Positions 1 through 8,675 of a DNA stretch of 64,000 nt are shown piece after piece (the stretch's first letter is position 1; the number at the start of each line of letters is the position of its first letter). A program made the position numbers and the translations under genes. The stretch is from Paraburkholderia sediminicola (GTDB lineage: Bacteria; Pseudomonadota; Gammaproteobacteria; Burkholderiales; Burkholderiaceae). The stretch is taken from NCBI RefSeq assembly GCF_902859805.1, contig NZ_CADIKC010000003.1, forward strand, positions 682,001-746,000, written 5' to 3'. The notes under the pieces are model-generated. The model saw nothing but the letters and a program-made list of their open reading frames with translations. It made no database searches and had not been told where the DNA came from.

Positions 1-1418
1 CCGCCGCGCCGCACGCAGGCTTCGCGGACTGCCTTGCATTCGGACGTTTGTTGCTGGAACGCGCTGGCCGCGACAAGTCCCTTCGGCGCGAGGCGCTCGC
101 GGCGCTAGTGCGCGCTTACCAGCTCGATCCCTCCTGCGAACCTACGCTGCTTCACACCATCGCGCAGACGGCCTTCATCGTGCGCGACTGGTCGCTCGTC
201 GACTCCGCCACGGCGCTGTTGCTCGCGCAAAACGCCGAAGACGCCAACGCGCTGATCTGGCGTGCGGCAGCCGTGCAACAACGCAACGACTTCGACATGG
301 CCGAGCAACTGCTACGCGAAGCGGTGCGTGTTGTGCCTGGCAATCCGGTTGCGCTTCACAAGCTCGCGTTGTGCATCAAGGAGCAGGCGCGGCTGGCTGA
401 AGCGGAAGCATTGCTCAGGCAGGTGCTGGCCTTGTCGCCGGAAAACATGCATGCGCTATTCGATCTGTCGGAACTTGAAATCCGCACCGGACGTTTCGCC
501 GAAGGCTGGGCGCACTACGAGTCGCGCGTCGCGTTCGGCGACGATCTGAATAACGCGCAGCAGGCGCTCGCTGAGATCAGCGCGCATTGGCAGGGCGAAT
601 CGCTGCAAGGTAAAACGCTGATCGTGTACGGCGAGCAAGGTAACGGCGATTGCCTTTGGGCGGTGCGCTTTCTGCCGCTCCTGGCCGAGCGGGCGCGACG
701 CGAAGGCGGCCGGGTAATTTTCGGTCACGACGGACCATTGCGGCATCTATTCGAACGGATGCTACCTGCGGACTTGCCGCTCGAAACGAGCCTTGAAACG
801 CGGCCGGATTTCCATTGCGGGTTGATGAGCTTGCCGCTGCGGCTCGGCGTCTTCGATGCGACCGGGTGGGGTGCGCCGTATCTGAGCGCCGAGCCCGCGC
901 GCGTGCAGGCATGGCGCGAGCGGGTTCATGCGCACACGGCCGGCAAGAAGGGCAATCGCAACGTCGGTTTGGTGTGGAACGGCAATCCCGAGCATATCCG
1001 CGATACGCGGCGGTCGGTGCCTGTCGAGCAACTCGAGTCGCTATTGAGCGTGCCGGGCGTGACCTGGTTTGCGTTGTCGCCTGGGCGCAGCGAGACAGTC
1101 GCGCAGTGGCGGGCCAAGGGGTTCGATGTTGTCGACCTGACCCACCATTTTCAGTCCGGATTCGACGACGTCGCTGCGCTACTGGCGAATCTGGATCTGG
1201 TCGTCACGATTGATAGCGGGCCCGCGCATCTGGCGGGGGCGCTCGGCGTGCCGACGTGTTTGATGATCGATCATGTGTCGGCATGGTTTTGGGGCGACGA
1301 ATCGGGCACTACGGCCTGGTACGATTCTATTGAGCTTTTCCGACAGCCTGAGATTGGCGCATGGGCGCCGGTGCTGGCTAAAGTGCGGGAGCGGATTGGA
1401 ATGATGCGGGGCGTTTGA
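1..1418 (+). CDS. TPR-containing glycosyltransferase-9-like protein, 5' end cut by the window
   Basis: The reading frame is open to the first base of the window, so the true start lies upstream. The N-terminal part is built of TPR-like helical repeats, with Ala/Leu-rich helices and an LHKLALCIKEQARLAEAE-type unit. The C-terminal half resembles the heptosyltransferase-type glycosyltransferase 9 fold: a KTLIVYGEQGNGD segment and a late VTIDSGPAHLAGALGVPT motif, which in that family contacts the nucleotide-sugar. Such TPR-GT9 proteins often occur in glycosylation or secretion loci, but the left neighbour is not visible, so acceptor and sugar are unknown. It is followed by a strong stem-loop shared with the convergent gene. 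Confidence 0.7.
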   Translation, partial: AAPHAGFADCLAFGRLLLERAGRDKSLRREALAALVRAYQLDPSCEPTLLHTIAQTAFIVRDWSLVDSATALLLAQNAEDANALIWRAAAVQQRNDFDMAEQLLREAVRVVPGNPVALHKLALCIKEQARLAEAEALLRQVLALSPENMHALFDLSELEIRTGRFAEGWAHYESRVAFGDDLNNAQQALAEISAHWQGESLQGKTLIVYGEQGNGDCLWAVRFLPLLAERARREGGRVIFGHDGPLRHLFERMLPADLPLETSLETRPDFHCGLMSLPLRLGVFDATGWGAPYLSAEPARVQAWRERVHAHTAGKKGNRNVGLVWNGNPEHIRDTRRSVPVEQLESLLSVPGVTWFALSPGRSETVAQWRAKGFDVVDLTHHFQSGFDDVAALLANLDLVVTIDSGPAHLAGALGVPTCLMIDHVSAWFWGDESGTTAWYDSIELFRQPEIGAWAPVLAKVRERIGMMRGV

Positions 1419-1479
1419 GCTTGTTGCTTTGCGGCGGTGTCGGCAGTACGTCTGCAATGAATGCCGCTTTGTTTTTACC

Positions 1480-1522
1480 TGTTTGCCGTGCGCGGACAAA
1501 CAAACTCCGCGCACGGCAAACA
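1480..1522. terminator. 16-bp perfect stem-loop between convergent genes
   Basis: Arms TGTTTGCCGTGCGCGG (1480-1495) and its exact reverse complement (1507-1522) enclose an 11-base loop. It lies 10 bases past the stop of the minus-strand ETF-QO gene and about 60 past the stop of the plus-strand gene. Neither strand has a clear U-run directly after it, so it is either a bidirectional transcript-end structure or a weak terminator. Confidence 0.55.
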
Positions 1523-1531
1523 AACACCGAA

Positions 1532-3205
1532 TCACATATTCGGATAGTTCGGACCACCGCCGCCCTCAGGCGTCACCCAGACGATGTTCTGGGTCGGGTC
1601 CTTGATATCGCAGGTCTTGCAATGCACGCAGTTCTGCGCGTTGATCACGAGGCGCTCGCTGCCGTCGTCGTTCTTCACGAACTCATACACCGCGGCCGGG
1701 CAGTAGCGTGACTCCGGACCGGCATACGTCTGCCAGTTCACATTCACCGGCACCGAAGGATCTTTCAGCGTCAGGTGAGCCGGCTGATTCTCTTCGTGGT
1801 TGGTGTTCGAAATGAACACGGAAGACAACCGATCGAACGTCAGCTTCCCATCCGGCTTCGGATACGTAATCTGCTTGCACTGCGACGCAGGTTTCAGCAT
1901 CTCGTGATCGGAATGCTGGTGATGCAGCGTCCAGGGCACGTTGCCGCCTAACAGCTTCTGCTCGATGCCGACCATCAGCGTGCCGAGGTACAGACCCTTG
2001 CTCATCCACTGCTTGAAGTTGCGCGCACGATGCAGTTCCGTGTGCAGCCACGAGGTCTTGAACGACTCCGGATAGGCCGTCAGCTCATCGCTGGTGCGGC
2101 CAGCCTGGACTGCCTCGAAAGCAGCCTCAGCCGCCAGCATGCCGGTCTTGATCGCCGCATGCGAACCCTTGATCCGCGATGCGTTCAGGAAGCCCGCATC
2201 GTCACCCACCAGCGCGCCGCCCGGGAACACGAGCTTCGGCAACGACAGCAGTCCGCCCGCCGTGATCGCCCGCGCGCCGTATGACACCCGCTTGCCGCCT
2301 TCCAGAATCGCGCGGATCGCCGGATGCGTCTTGTAGCGCTGGAATTCCTCAAACGGTGACAGGTACGGATTCGTGTAGCCGAGGCCGACCACAAAGCCCA
2401 CCACCACCTGGTTGTTGTCCATGTGATAGAGGAACGAGCCGCCGTACGTGTCGTTTTCCAGCGGCCAGCCGGCGGTGTGCATCACCAGACCCGGCTTGTG
2501 CTTCGCCGGATCGATTTCCCACAATTCCTTGATGCCGATGCCGTAGACCTGTGGATCGACGCCATCGCGCAGCTTGAACTTGTCGTTCAGTTGACGGCCG
2601 AGGTGCCCGCGCGCGCCTTCGCAGAAGAGCGTGTACTTCGCGTGCAGTTCCATGCCGAGCTGGAAATTCTCGGTCGGCTCGCCGTCCTTGCCGATCCCCA
2701 GATTGCCGGTGGCGACGCCTTTAACCGAGCCATCGTCGTTGTACAGAATCTCAGCAGCCGGAAAGCCGGGGAAAATCTCCACACCGAGCGCTTCAGCCTG
2801 CTGACCCAGCCAGCGCGTGACATTCGCGAGGCTGATCACGTAATTGCCGTGGTTCTTGAAGTTGTCCGGCAGCGCCCAGGTCGGCACGCTCTTCGAACCG
2901 GTTTCGGTCAGGAACAGGAATTTGTCTTCGGTCACGTCCACCGTCAGCGGCGCGCCTTTTTCCTTCCAGTCCGGGATCAGTTCGGTGATGGCGCGCGGAT
3001 CCATCACCGCGCCCGACAGGATATGAGCCCCGATCTCCGAGCCTTTTTCCAGTACGCACACGCCAAGCTCGACGCCTTTTTCCGCCGCCAGCTGCTTCAG
3101 GCGGATCGCTGCGGACAGGCCAGCCGGGCCGCCGCCGACGATCACAACGTCGTATTCCATCGACTCGCGTGGACCGTATTGCTCAATGAGGCTTGCGGGG
3201 GTCAT
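1532..3205 (-). CDS. Electron transfer flavoprotein-ubiquinone oxidoreductase (ETF-QO)
   Basis: This 557-residue protein is a membrane-associated FAD/4Fe-4S enzyme. It passes electrons from reduced ETF (fed by acyl-CoA dehydrogenases) to ubiquinone. An FAD-binding GGGPAG motif sits at residues 24-29 after a hydrophobic strand. The C-terminus has the ferredoxin-like cluster site, with one Cys in the SRYC segment and three in CVHCKTC, and ends in the GGGGPNYPNM tail seen in bacterial ETF-QOs. Length matches the family (about 550). It is transcribed alone here. The acyl-CoA dehydrogenases encoded at 22-24 kb are plausible upstream electron donors through ETF. Confidence 0.95.
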   Translation of the reverse strand: MTPASLIEQYGPRESMEYDVVIVGGGPAGLSAAIRLKQLAAEKGVELGVCVLEKGSEIGAHILSGAVMDPRAITELIPDWKEKGAPLTVDVTEDKFLFLTETGSKSVPTWALPDNFKNHGNYVISLANVTRWLGQQAEALGVEIFPGFPAAEILYNDDGSVKGVATGNLGIGKDGEPTENFQLGMELHAKYTLFCEGARGHLGRQLNDKFKLRDGVDPQVYGIGIKELWEIDPAKHKPGLVMHTAGWPLENDTYGGSFLYHMDNNQVVVGFVVGLGYTNPYLSPFEEFQRYKTHPAIRAILEGGKRVSYGARAITAGGLLSLPKLVFPGGALVGDDAGFLNASRIKGSHAAIKTGMLAAEAAFEAVQAGRTSDELTAYPESFKTSWLHTELHRARNFKQWMSKGLYLGTLMVGIEQKLLGGNVPWTLHHQHSDHEMLKPASQCKQITYPKPDGKLTFDRLSSVFISNTNHEENQPAHLTLKDPSVPVNVNWQTYAGPESRYCPAAVYEFVKNDDGSERLVINAQNCVHCKTCDIKDPTQNIVWVTPEGGGGPNYPNM

Positions 3206-3395
3206 TGATGCTCCTCTTCTTACCGTTAGAATGCTTTTTTCGGGATCGTATTGTGGGCGATGGTCTCCGCCACTGCAACCAGATGAGCAGAGATTAGCAC
3301 GATCGTTCTATTTCTGTGATACGGTATGACCCGCAGTGACGGTCCTACCGCACCTGTCAACCGCGTCTGTAACAACAACCGAACAAGGAACGACA

Positions 3396-4172
3396 ATGGG
3401 CCGTTCGATCAATCTGGAAGGCAAGGTCGCGCTGATCACCGGCGCCTCGAGCGGGTTGGGGAAGCGCTTCGCTCAAGTATTGTCGCAGGCTGGCGCCAAG
3501 GTCGTGTTGGCAAGCCGCCGCACTGAGCGCCTGAAGGAGTTGCGCGCCGAGATCGAGGCCTCCGGGGGCGCTGCGCACGTCGTTTCGCTCGACGTCACGG
3601 ACTATCAAAGCATCAAGTCAGCTGTCGCCCACGCGGAAACCGAGGCAGGCACGATCGACATTCTGGTGAACAATTCAGGCGTGTCGACCACGCAGAAGCT
3701 TTCGGAAGTCACGCCGGCCGATTTCGAATACGTGTTCGACACTAACACGCGCGGCGCGTTCTTCGTTGCCCAGGAAGTCGCCAAGCGCATGATCATGCGC
3801 GGCAATAGCGCGCAGAAGCCGTCATACCGGATCATTAATATCGCGTCGATGGCGGGCCTGCGGGTGTTGCCGCAGATCGGCCTGTACTCGATGAGCAAGG
3901 CCGCTGTCGTCCATATGACGAAAGCCATGGCGCTGGAGTGGGGTAAGCACGGCATCAACGTGAACGCCATCTGCCCGGGCTATATCGATACCGAGATCAA
4001 CCATCATCACTGGTCGACCGAGCAAGGGCAGAAGCTGGTGTCGCTACTGCCGCGTCATCGGGTCGGCAAGCCGGAGGATCTGGACGGGCTATTGCTTCTG
4101 CTGGCGGCCGACGAATCGCAGTTCATCAACGGCTCGGTGATTGCCGCCGACGATGGATTCGGTCTCGCCTGA
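3396..4172 (+). CDS. SDR family oxidoreductase
   Basis: This 258-residue classical short-chain dehydrogenase/reductase has the NAD(P) motif TGASSGLG (residues 15-22), the NNSG structural motif and the catalytic set Ser151, Tyr164, Lys168 (YSMSK). The ATG at 3396 was chosen because it follows an AAGGAA ribosome site and gives the usual short N-terminus. The frame stays open upstream, but that stretch has no family character. It is followed after about 90 bases by a thioesterase gene on the same strand, so the pair may act on one acyl or alcohol substrate. The substrate cannot be read from sequence. Confidence 0.88.
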   Translation: MGRSINLEGKVALITGASSGLGKRFAQVLSQAGAKVVLASRRTERLKELRAEIEASGGAAHVVSLDVTDYQSIKSAVAHAETEAGTIDILVNNSGVSTTQKLSEVTPADFEYVFDTNTRGAFFVAQEVAKRMIMRGNSAQKPSYRIINIASMAGLRVLPQIGLYSMSKAAVVHMTKAMALEWGKHGINVNAICPGYIDTEINHHHWSTEQGQKLVSLLPRHRVGKPEDLDGLLLLLAADESQFINGSVIAADDGFGLA

Positions 4173-4254
4173 ACGCGGCTTTGCGCTGCCGTTTGTTGTT
4201 TGTCACGTTTGCCCCGGCCCATGCGCCGGTTTCACCCTCGTTTCAACCCGTTAA

Positions 4255-4284
4255 AGAAGTACGATGAGCAGAAGTACGATGAGC
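4255..4284 (+). repeat. Perfect 15-bp tandem duplication of ribosome site and start codon
   Basis: AGAAGTACGATGAGC occurs twice head to tail (4255-4269 and 4270-4284). Each copy carries an AGAAG ribosome-binding-like stretch and an ATG (4264 and 4279), both in frame with the thioesterase gene. The protein can therefore start at two places five codons apart. Confidence 0.9.
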
Positions 4285-4710
4285 GATTTTCACGCAGTTT
4301 TCGAGATGTCGATGCCGATCCGTTGGGGCGACATGGACGCATTCGGCCATGTGAACAACACGGTCTATTTCCGTTACATGGAGCAGGTGCGGATTTCCTG
4401 GTTCGAACAACTGGGTCTGGCCGGCAGCAACGCCGACGGGCACGGGCCGGTGATCGTCAACGCATCGATGGAGTTTCTCAAGCAGTTGCACTATCCGGGT
4501 GATGTGATCGGCCGGATGTCCGTGGCTACGCCTGGGCGCAGCAGTTTCGACACGGCGTTCGAGCTCGTGCGCGCCGACGATCCGGGCACCGTCTATGCCC
4601 GCGGTGCTGCGCGCTGTGTGTGGATCGACTACGCCGCAGGCAAGTCGGTGCCGGTTCCGGATATGTTGCGCGCGACCATCGAGAGTGCGGCGCTGGTCAA
4701 GGCGGCTTGA
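4264..4710 (+). CDS. Acyl-CoA thioesterase, YbgC / 4-hydroxybenzoyl-CoA thioesterase type
   Basis: This hotdog-fold enzyme of 148 residues (143 from the second start) hydrolyses acyl-CoA to free acid and CoA. The signature WGDMDAFGHVNN carries the catalytic Asp25 and the HVNN turn typical of the YbgC/4HBT group. Two in-frame ATGs (4264, 4279), each with its own AGAAG site, come from a 15-bp tandem duplication. The first is annotated; the second may be the ancestral start. It lies downstream of the SDR gene and converges with a PAS-LuxR gene. Chain-length preference is unknown. Confidence 0.88.
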   Translation: MSRSTMSDFHAVFEMSMPIRWGDMDAFGHVNNTVYFRYMEQVRISWFEQLGLAGSNADGHGPVIVNASMEFLKQLHYPGDVIGRMSVATPGRSSFDTAFELVRADDPGTVYARGAARCVWIDYAAGKSVPVPDMLRATIESAALVKAA

Positions 4711-4745
4711 TAGCGCCTGACGCTCCCAGCGCTCCCAGCACCTTC

Positions 4746-5291
4746 TCAATGCCCGAGCAAGCGCTGCAACAGTTCGGTCGCATTCCCCGTATCGTATTTG
4801 CGCATCAGCCGCGCGCGGTAGACATCGACCGTGCGCGGGCTGATATCCAGCGCCCGTCCGATCTGCTTGCTGGTTTTGCCCGTCACCAGTTGCGCGGCGA
4901 TTTCCCGCTCGCGCGGCGTCAGTTCGACCGCCACGCGCCGTGTCGCGCTCAAATCCTCGAAAGTCCAGACACCCGCTGCGTGCGGGTCCATGCGCTGCTG
5001 CGCGCGGCCCGTCACGTGGCACCAGAACAATTCCCCGTTGGCCCGCTTCATGATCCGGTCGTCCGCGTAGCTGCCTTGCGCGGTCATGATCGGTGGAATC
5101 CGTGCGCCGATCCGCTCGAATTCGTCCGTCGACGGATACAGGATCTGGAACGACTGGCCGAGCAGCGCCTCGCGCGTGCAGCAGAATATCGACGCCAGCT
5201 CGTCGTTGCAGTCTTCGATGATCCGTTCGCGTGACAGCACGAGTCCGATCGGGGCGAGGTGAAACGCGGTTTGGTAATCCAGTGCGGGCAT
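4746..5291 (-). CDS. PAS-LuxR family transcriptional regulator
   Basis: This 181-residue protein has an N-terminal PAS sensor (about residues 10-120, with the CNDELASIF segment). A C-terminal LuxR/FixJ helix-turn-helix follows (LTPREREIAAQLVTGKTSKQ and onwards, about 125-178). There is no receiver domain, so it is a one-component sensor-regulator. The frame stays open upstream, but the ATG at 5291 gives the normal start for this small family. It is divergent from scoAB across about 250 bases. In beta-proteobacteria this small PAS-LuxR type is often placed beside a CoA-transferase operon, so scoAB is the likely target (inference). Confidence 0.82.
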   Translation of the reverse strand: MPALDYQTAFHLAPIGLVLSRERIIEDCNDELASIFCCTREALLGQSFQILYPSTDEFERIGARIPPIMTAQGSYADDRIMKRANGELFWCHVTGRAQQRMDPHAAGVWTFEDLSATRRVAVELTPREREIAAQLVTGKTSKQIGRALDISPRTVDVYRARLMRKYDTGNATELLQRLLGH

Positions 5292-5541
5292 GGGCTGGCG
5301 GCAAGTACTTATGTATTTTTGCGTATTGTGCCGCATGGCGCGCCCAGCGTACTCTTTCGGGCACATGACAACGCGGCGAAGCGTTCGCAGCAGGCCTTGG
5401 CTCGAAGCTGGGCAGACTGAGCGCAAAGCCGGCCGCGGATGACTAGAATGACGTGTCGGGCGTTTGCCCGCTCTGCGTCATATCGAAGTCGCAACGATCC
5501 GAATTCCGTTTTCGGGTTTCCATAAAGGAAGGGACATACTG

Positions 5542-6246
5542 ATGAACAAGGTCTATCCAGGCGCCGCCGAGGCGCTGAAAGACATCGTCAAGGACGGGCA
5601 GACGTTCGCCGTCGGCGGTTTCGGGCTGTGCGGCATTCCTGAGGCGCTGATTGGAGCGCTGCGCGATTCGAAGGTGCAGGGCATCACCTGCATCAGCAAC
5701 AATGCGGGCGTCGACGGTTTCGGCCTCGGTCTGCTGCTCGAAACGCGCCAGGTCAAGAAGATGATTTCTTCTTACGTGGGCGAAAACAAGGAGTTTGAAC
5801 GCCAGTATCTGGCCGGCGAACTCGAGCTCGAATTCACGCCGCAAGGCACGCTCGCCGAGAAGCTGCGCGCCGGCGGCTCGGGCATTCCGGCTTTCTTCAC
5901 GAACACCGGCTACGGCACGCTGATCGCCGAAGGCAAGGAAACCCGCCAGTTCGGCGAAAACCACTATGTGCTCGAACATTCGCTGACGGCCGACGTCGCG
6001 TTGGTCAAGGCATGGAAAGCCGACAAATCGGGCAACCTGATCTATCGCCGCACCGCACGCAACTTCAACCCGATGTGCGCGATGGCCGGCAAGATCACGG
6101 TCGCGGAAGTCGAGGAAATCGTTGAAGTGGGCGAACTCGATCCGGACGCGATTCACACGCCGGGCATTTTCGTGCAGCGCATTGTGCTCAATGCGAATCC
6201 GGAAAAACGCATTGAACAACGCATCGTCCGCGCGAAAGGAGACTGA
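5542..6246 (+). CDS. scoA: 3-oxoacid CoA-transferase subunit A
   Basis: This 234-residue alpha subunit belongs to succinyl-CoA:3-ketoacid CoA-transferase, which moves CoA from succinyl-CoA to acetoacetate for ketone-body or PHB-derived acetoacetate use. The glycine-rich CoA-transferase segment ([16 protein letters not shown]) lies near residues 20-40. The ATG at 5542 follows an AAGGAAGGG ribosome site and starts [12 protein letters not shown], as in homologues. It is followed three bases after its stop by scoB, so the two are co-transcribed. The divergent PAS-LuxR gene is the probable regulator. Confidence 0.94.
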   Translation: MNKVYPGAAEALKDIVKDGQTFAVGGFGLCGIPEALIGALRDSKVQGITCISNNAGVDGFGLGLLLETRQVKKMISSYVGENKEFERQYLAGELELEFTPQGTLAEKLRAGGSGIPAFFTNTGYGTLIAEGKETRQFGENHYVLEHSLTADVALVKAWKADKSGNLIYRRTARNFNPMCAMAGKITVAEVEEIVEVGELDPDAIHTPGIFVQRIVLNANPEKRIEQRIVRAKGD

Positions 6247-6248
6247 TC

Positions 6249-6890
6249 ATGGCATGGACTCGTGATGAAATGGCCGCACGCGCGGCGAAGGAATTGCAGG
6301 ACGGCTTCTACGTGAACCTCGGCATCGGTTTGCCGACGCTGGTGGCGAACCACGTGCCGGCGGGTGTTGAAGTGTGGCTGCAGTCGGAGAACGGCCTGCT
6401 CGGTATCGGCCCGTCGCCGACCGAAGAAGAAGTGGATGCCGACCTGATCAACGCCGGCAAGCAGACAGTGACTACGCTGCCGGGTTCGTCGATTTTCTCG
6501 TCGGCGGATTCGTTCGCGATGATTCGCGGCGGCCACATCAACCTGGCGATTCTCGGCGCTATGCAGATCAGCAAGAAGGGCGATCTGGCCAACTGGATGA
6601 TCCCGGGCAAGATGATCAAGGGCATGGGCGGCGCGATGGATCTGGTCGCGGGCGTCAAGCGCGTGGTCGTGCTGATGGAGCACGTCGCGAAGGGCGACCA
6701 GCACAAGATTCTCGAAGAATGCACGTTGCCGTTGACGGGCGTGGGCGTTGTCGACCAGATCATCACCGATCTCGGCGTGATCGAAATCACGGAAGACGGT
6801 CTGAAGGTGACTGAACTGGCGCCGGGCGTCAGCGTCGAGGAAATCCAGACCAAGACGGGCGCGCCGCTGGATGTGAGCGCGGTGAGCTGA
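6249..6890 (+). CDS. scoB: 3-oxoacid CoA-transferase subunit B
   Basis: The beta subunit (213 residues) supplies the catalytic glutamate that forms the covalent glutamyl-CoA intermediate. The SENGLLG motif, with Glu47, is intact. It starts three bases after the scoA stop, so translation is coupled. A strong rho-independent terminator lies about 110 bases downstream and closes the two-gene operon. The enzyme works as an alpha/beta heterotetramer in the cytoplasm. Its most likely role here is acetoacetate activation. Confidence 0.95.
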   Translation: MAWTRDEMAARAAKELQDGFYVNLGIGLPTLVANHVPAGVEVWLQSENGLLGIGPSPTEEEVDADLINAGKQTVTTLPGSSIFSSADSFAMIRGGHINLAILGAMQISKKGDLANWMIPGKMIKGMGGAMDLVAGVKRVVVLMEHVAKGDQHKILEECTLPLTGVGVVDQIITDLGVIEITEDGLKVTELAPGVSVEEIQTKTGAPLDVSAVS

Positions 6891-7229
6891 GTGGTGTTGT
6901 GAGCCGCCCGCCCAGGTCTTTGTGACGGAAGCGGGCGGCAACGCGAGCTGCCTTGCGGGTGTTGGGGCGGCTTGCGAAGCGAATTGAAGCGAGGTTGTTG
7001 GCGGGCGAGGCGCGAGTCTCGCCCGTTTTGTTTTGGTGCCGTCTTTTTGGGCCGTTTTGCGCTGCCTGCGTCGGGATGGGTGCGTTGAGGTTTTTGCCCC
7101 GGTGCGTCTTAGGCCGTTTGGCCGATCCTTGCCGCGCGGCAAAGCGGTTTACAATCGTTTGAAGATTCGACGTTCATTTCCCGCCGCTTGGTCTGCGCCG
7201 AGCCCATAGCGCTTTTGCAAGGAACCCAG
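6891..7229 (+). other. Gap between scoB and the hydrolase gene
   Basis: This 339-base stretch has no convincing gene. It contains an inverted repeat GCCGCCCGC/GCGGGCGGC just past scoB, the intrinsic terminator at 7002-7033 and, presumably, the promoter of the downstream hydrolase. The first half is GC-rich and the second half is less so. Confidence 0.6.
7002..7033 (+). terminator. Rho-independent terminator after scoAB
   Basis: The 8-bp stem CGGGCGAG (7002-7009) pairs with CTCGCCCG (7018-7025). It has an 8-base loop and is followed directly by TTTTGTTTT. Confidence 0.8.
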
Positions 7230-8141
7230 ATGACCGAGACGTCCGCTTCCACCGCCGGGCGGCCCGCGCCGCGCCAACGTTATGTGCAATGCGCGAGCGC
7301 CGGTGGCCTGCACCGGATCGCTTATACCGAATGGGGCGACCCTGCTAATCCACGTGTGCTGCTGTGCGTGCACGGCTTGACGCGTTCGGGGCGTGATTTC
7401 GACCGCCTCGCGGCGGAATTCGCCGGCACTTACCGCGTGGTGTGTCCGGATGTGGCGGGGCGGGGCTTGTCTTCCTGGCTCGCGAACCCCAACTTCTATA
7501 GCGTGCCGCAATACGTCGCCGATATGGTCACGCTGATCGCGCGCCTGAACGTCGAAACGGTCGACTGGTTCGGCACCTCGATGGGCGGTTTGATCGGGCT
7601 CGCGTTGGCCGGCCTGCCGGAAACGCCGATTCGTAAAATGCTGTTGAACGACGTCGGACCGCATCTGGAGCCGGTGGCCGTGCAGCGCATCGGTGATTAC
7701 CTCGGCAAGCCCGTGCGTTTCGAAACGCTGCAGCAGGGCATCGACTACGCCGCGTTGCTTGCGCAAACCTTCGGTCCGCTCACGCCGGACGAGTGGCGCG
7801 AGATCAATACGCCGCTTTTGCACGAGCAGGACGGCGCATGGTTGTTCCGCTACGACCCGCGGATCGCACAGCCGTTTACCGCGACAACCGAAGAGGCGGC
7901 CAAACTCGGCGAGGCCGCGTTGTGGCACTCGCTGGCAGCGTTTCAGGGGCCGGTGTTAGTGGTGCGCGGCGAGCAATCGGATCTGCTTTCTCGCGAGACC
8001 GTCGCAAAGATGATCGAAACCGGGCGCGCTGTATCCAGCGCCGAAATTGCGGGCGTCGGGCATGCGCCGGCGTTTCTGTCGGCCGATCAGATCGACCTCG
8101 CGAGGCAGTTCTTTATCGGGCCGGCCGCTGACGCGTCATAA
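7230..8141 (+). CDS. Alpha/beta hydrolase
   Basis: This 303-residue alpha/beta-fold hydrolase has the oxyanion segment VHGLTRSG near residue 48 and the nucleophile elbow GTSMGG with Ser117. A late GVGHAP segment gives the catalytic His. The ATG at 7230 has an AAGGAA ribosome site. The upstream in-frame GTG has none. Substrate is unknown; the family covers esterases, lactonases and C-C hydrolases. It is followed by ridA after about 100 bases on the same strand. Confidence 0.82.
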   Translation: MTETSASTAGRPAPRQRYVQCASAGGLHRIAYTEWGDPANPRVLLCVHGLTRSGRDFDRLAAEFAGTYRVVCPDVAGRGLSSWLANPNFYSVPQYVADMVTLIARLNVETVDWFGTSMGGLIGLALAGLPETPIRKMLLNDVGPHLEPVAVQRIGDYLGKPVRFETLQQGIDYAALLAQTFGPLTPDEWREINTPLLHEQDGAWLFRYDPRIAQPFTATTEEAAKLGEAALWHSLAAFQGPVLVVRGEQSDLLSRETVAKMIETGRAVSSAEIAGVGHAPAFLSADQIDLARQFFIGPAADAS

Positions 8142-8237
8142 TATCGAGTTCCGCGCGGCGTCCTTTATTGGGCGCATTGCGTAGGTGCAATGCGGAACGC
8201 ATCTGCGATCAATTTTCAACCAACCTCAGGATTCTTC

Positions 8238-8591
8238 ATGGCAGTCATTCGTCACCACGTCGGCAAGCGTCTCTCGGAAACCGCTGTGTACAACGGCACC
8301 GTGTACCTCGCCGGCCAGATCGCTGAAGACGCGGATCAGGACATCACGGGTCAGACGCGCGAAGTGCTCGGCCACATCGACCGTCTGCTGGAAGAAGTGA
8401 ATAGCGACAAGTCGCACTTGCTGTCCGTGCAGATCTACATTTCGGACATGGTGCACTTCGCCGGCATGAACGCAGTGTGGGACGAGTGGGTCGCACAAGG
8501 CGCCACGCCGCCGCGCGCTACCGTCGAAGCGAAGCTCGCTAACCCGAAGTGCCTCGTCGAAATCGTCGTGGTCGCGGCGCAGCGCGATTGA
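8238..8591 (+). CDS. RidA family protein (enamine/imine deaminase)
   Basis: This 117-residue RidA/YjgF-type protein would hydrolyse reactive enamine/imine intermediates such as 2-aminoacrylate made by PLP enzymes. It has the GTVYLAGQIAED strand, the central QTREVLGHIDRLL helix and the ending PKCLVEIVVVAA. In archetypal RidA the active-site Arg lies shortly before that C-terminal strand. Here that position reads Lys-Cys-Leu-Val, so this is one of the divergent subfamilies (Rid1-7) and may lack classical deaminase activity. The start at 8238 is preceded by AGGA. It sits upstream of relA on the same strand. Confidence 0.82.
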   Translation: MAVIRHHVGKRLSETAVYNGTVYLAGQIAEDADQDITGQTREVLGHIDRLLEEVNSDKSHLLSVQIYISDMVHFAGMNAVWDEWVAQGATPPRATVEAKLANPKCLVEIVVVAAQRD

Positions 8592-8675
8592 GCCTCGCTG
8601 AGCCTGGCTTTAGCGTCGTCTCGCAGTTGTTGTTGAAAATCCGTTGATCCGTCTGGCCCGGTGGGCCGTCGCACC

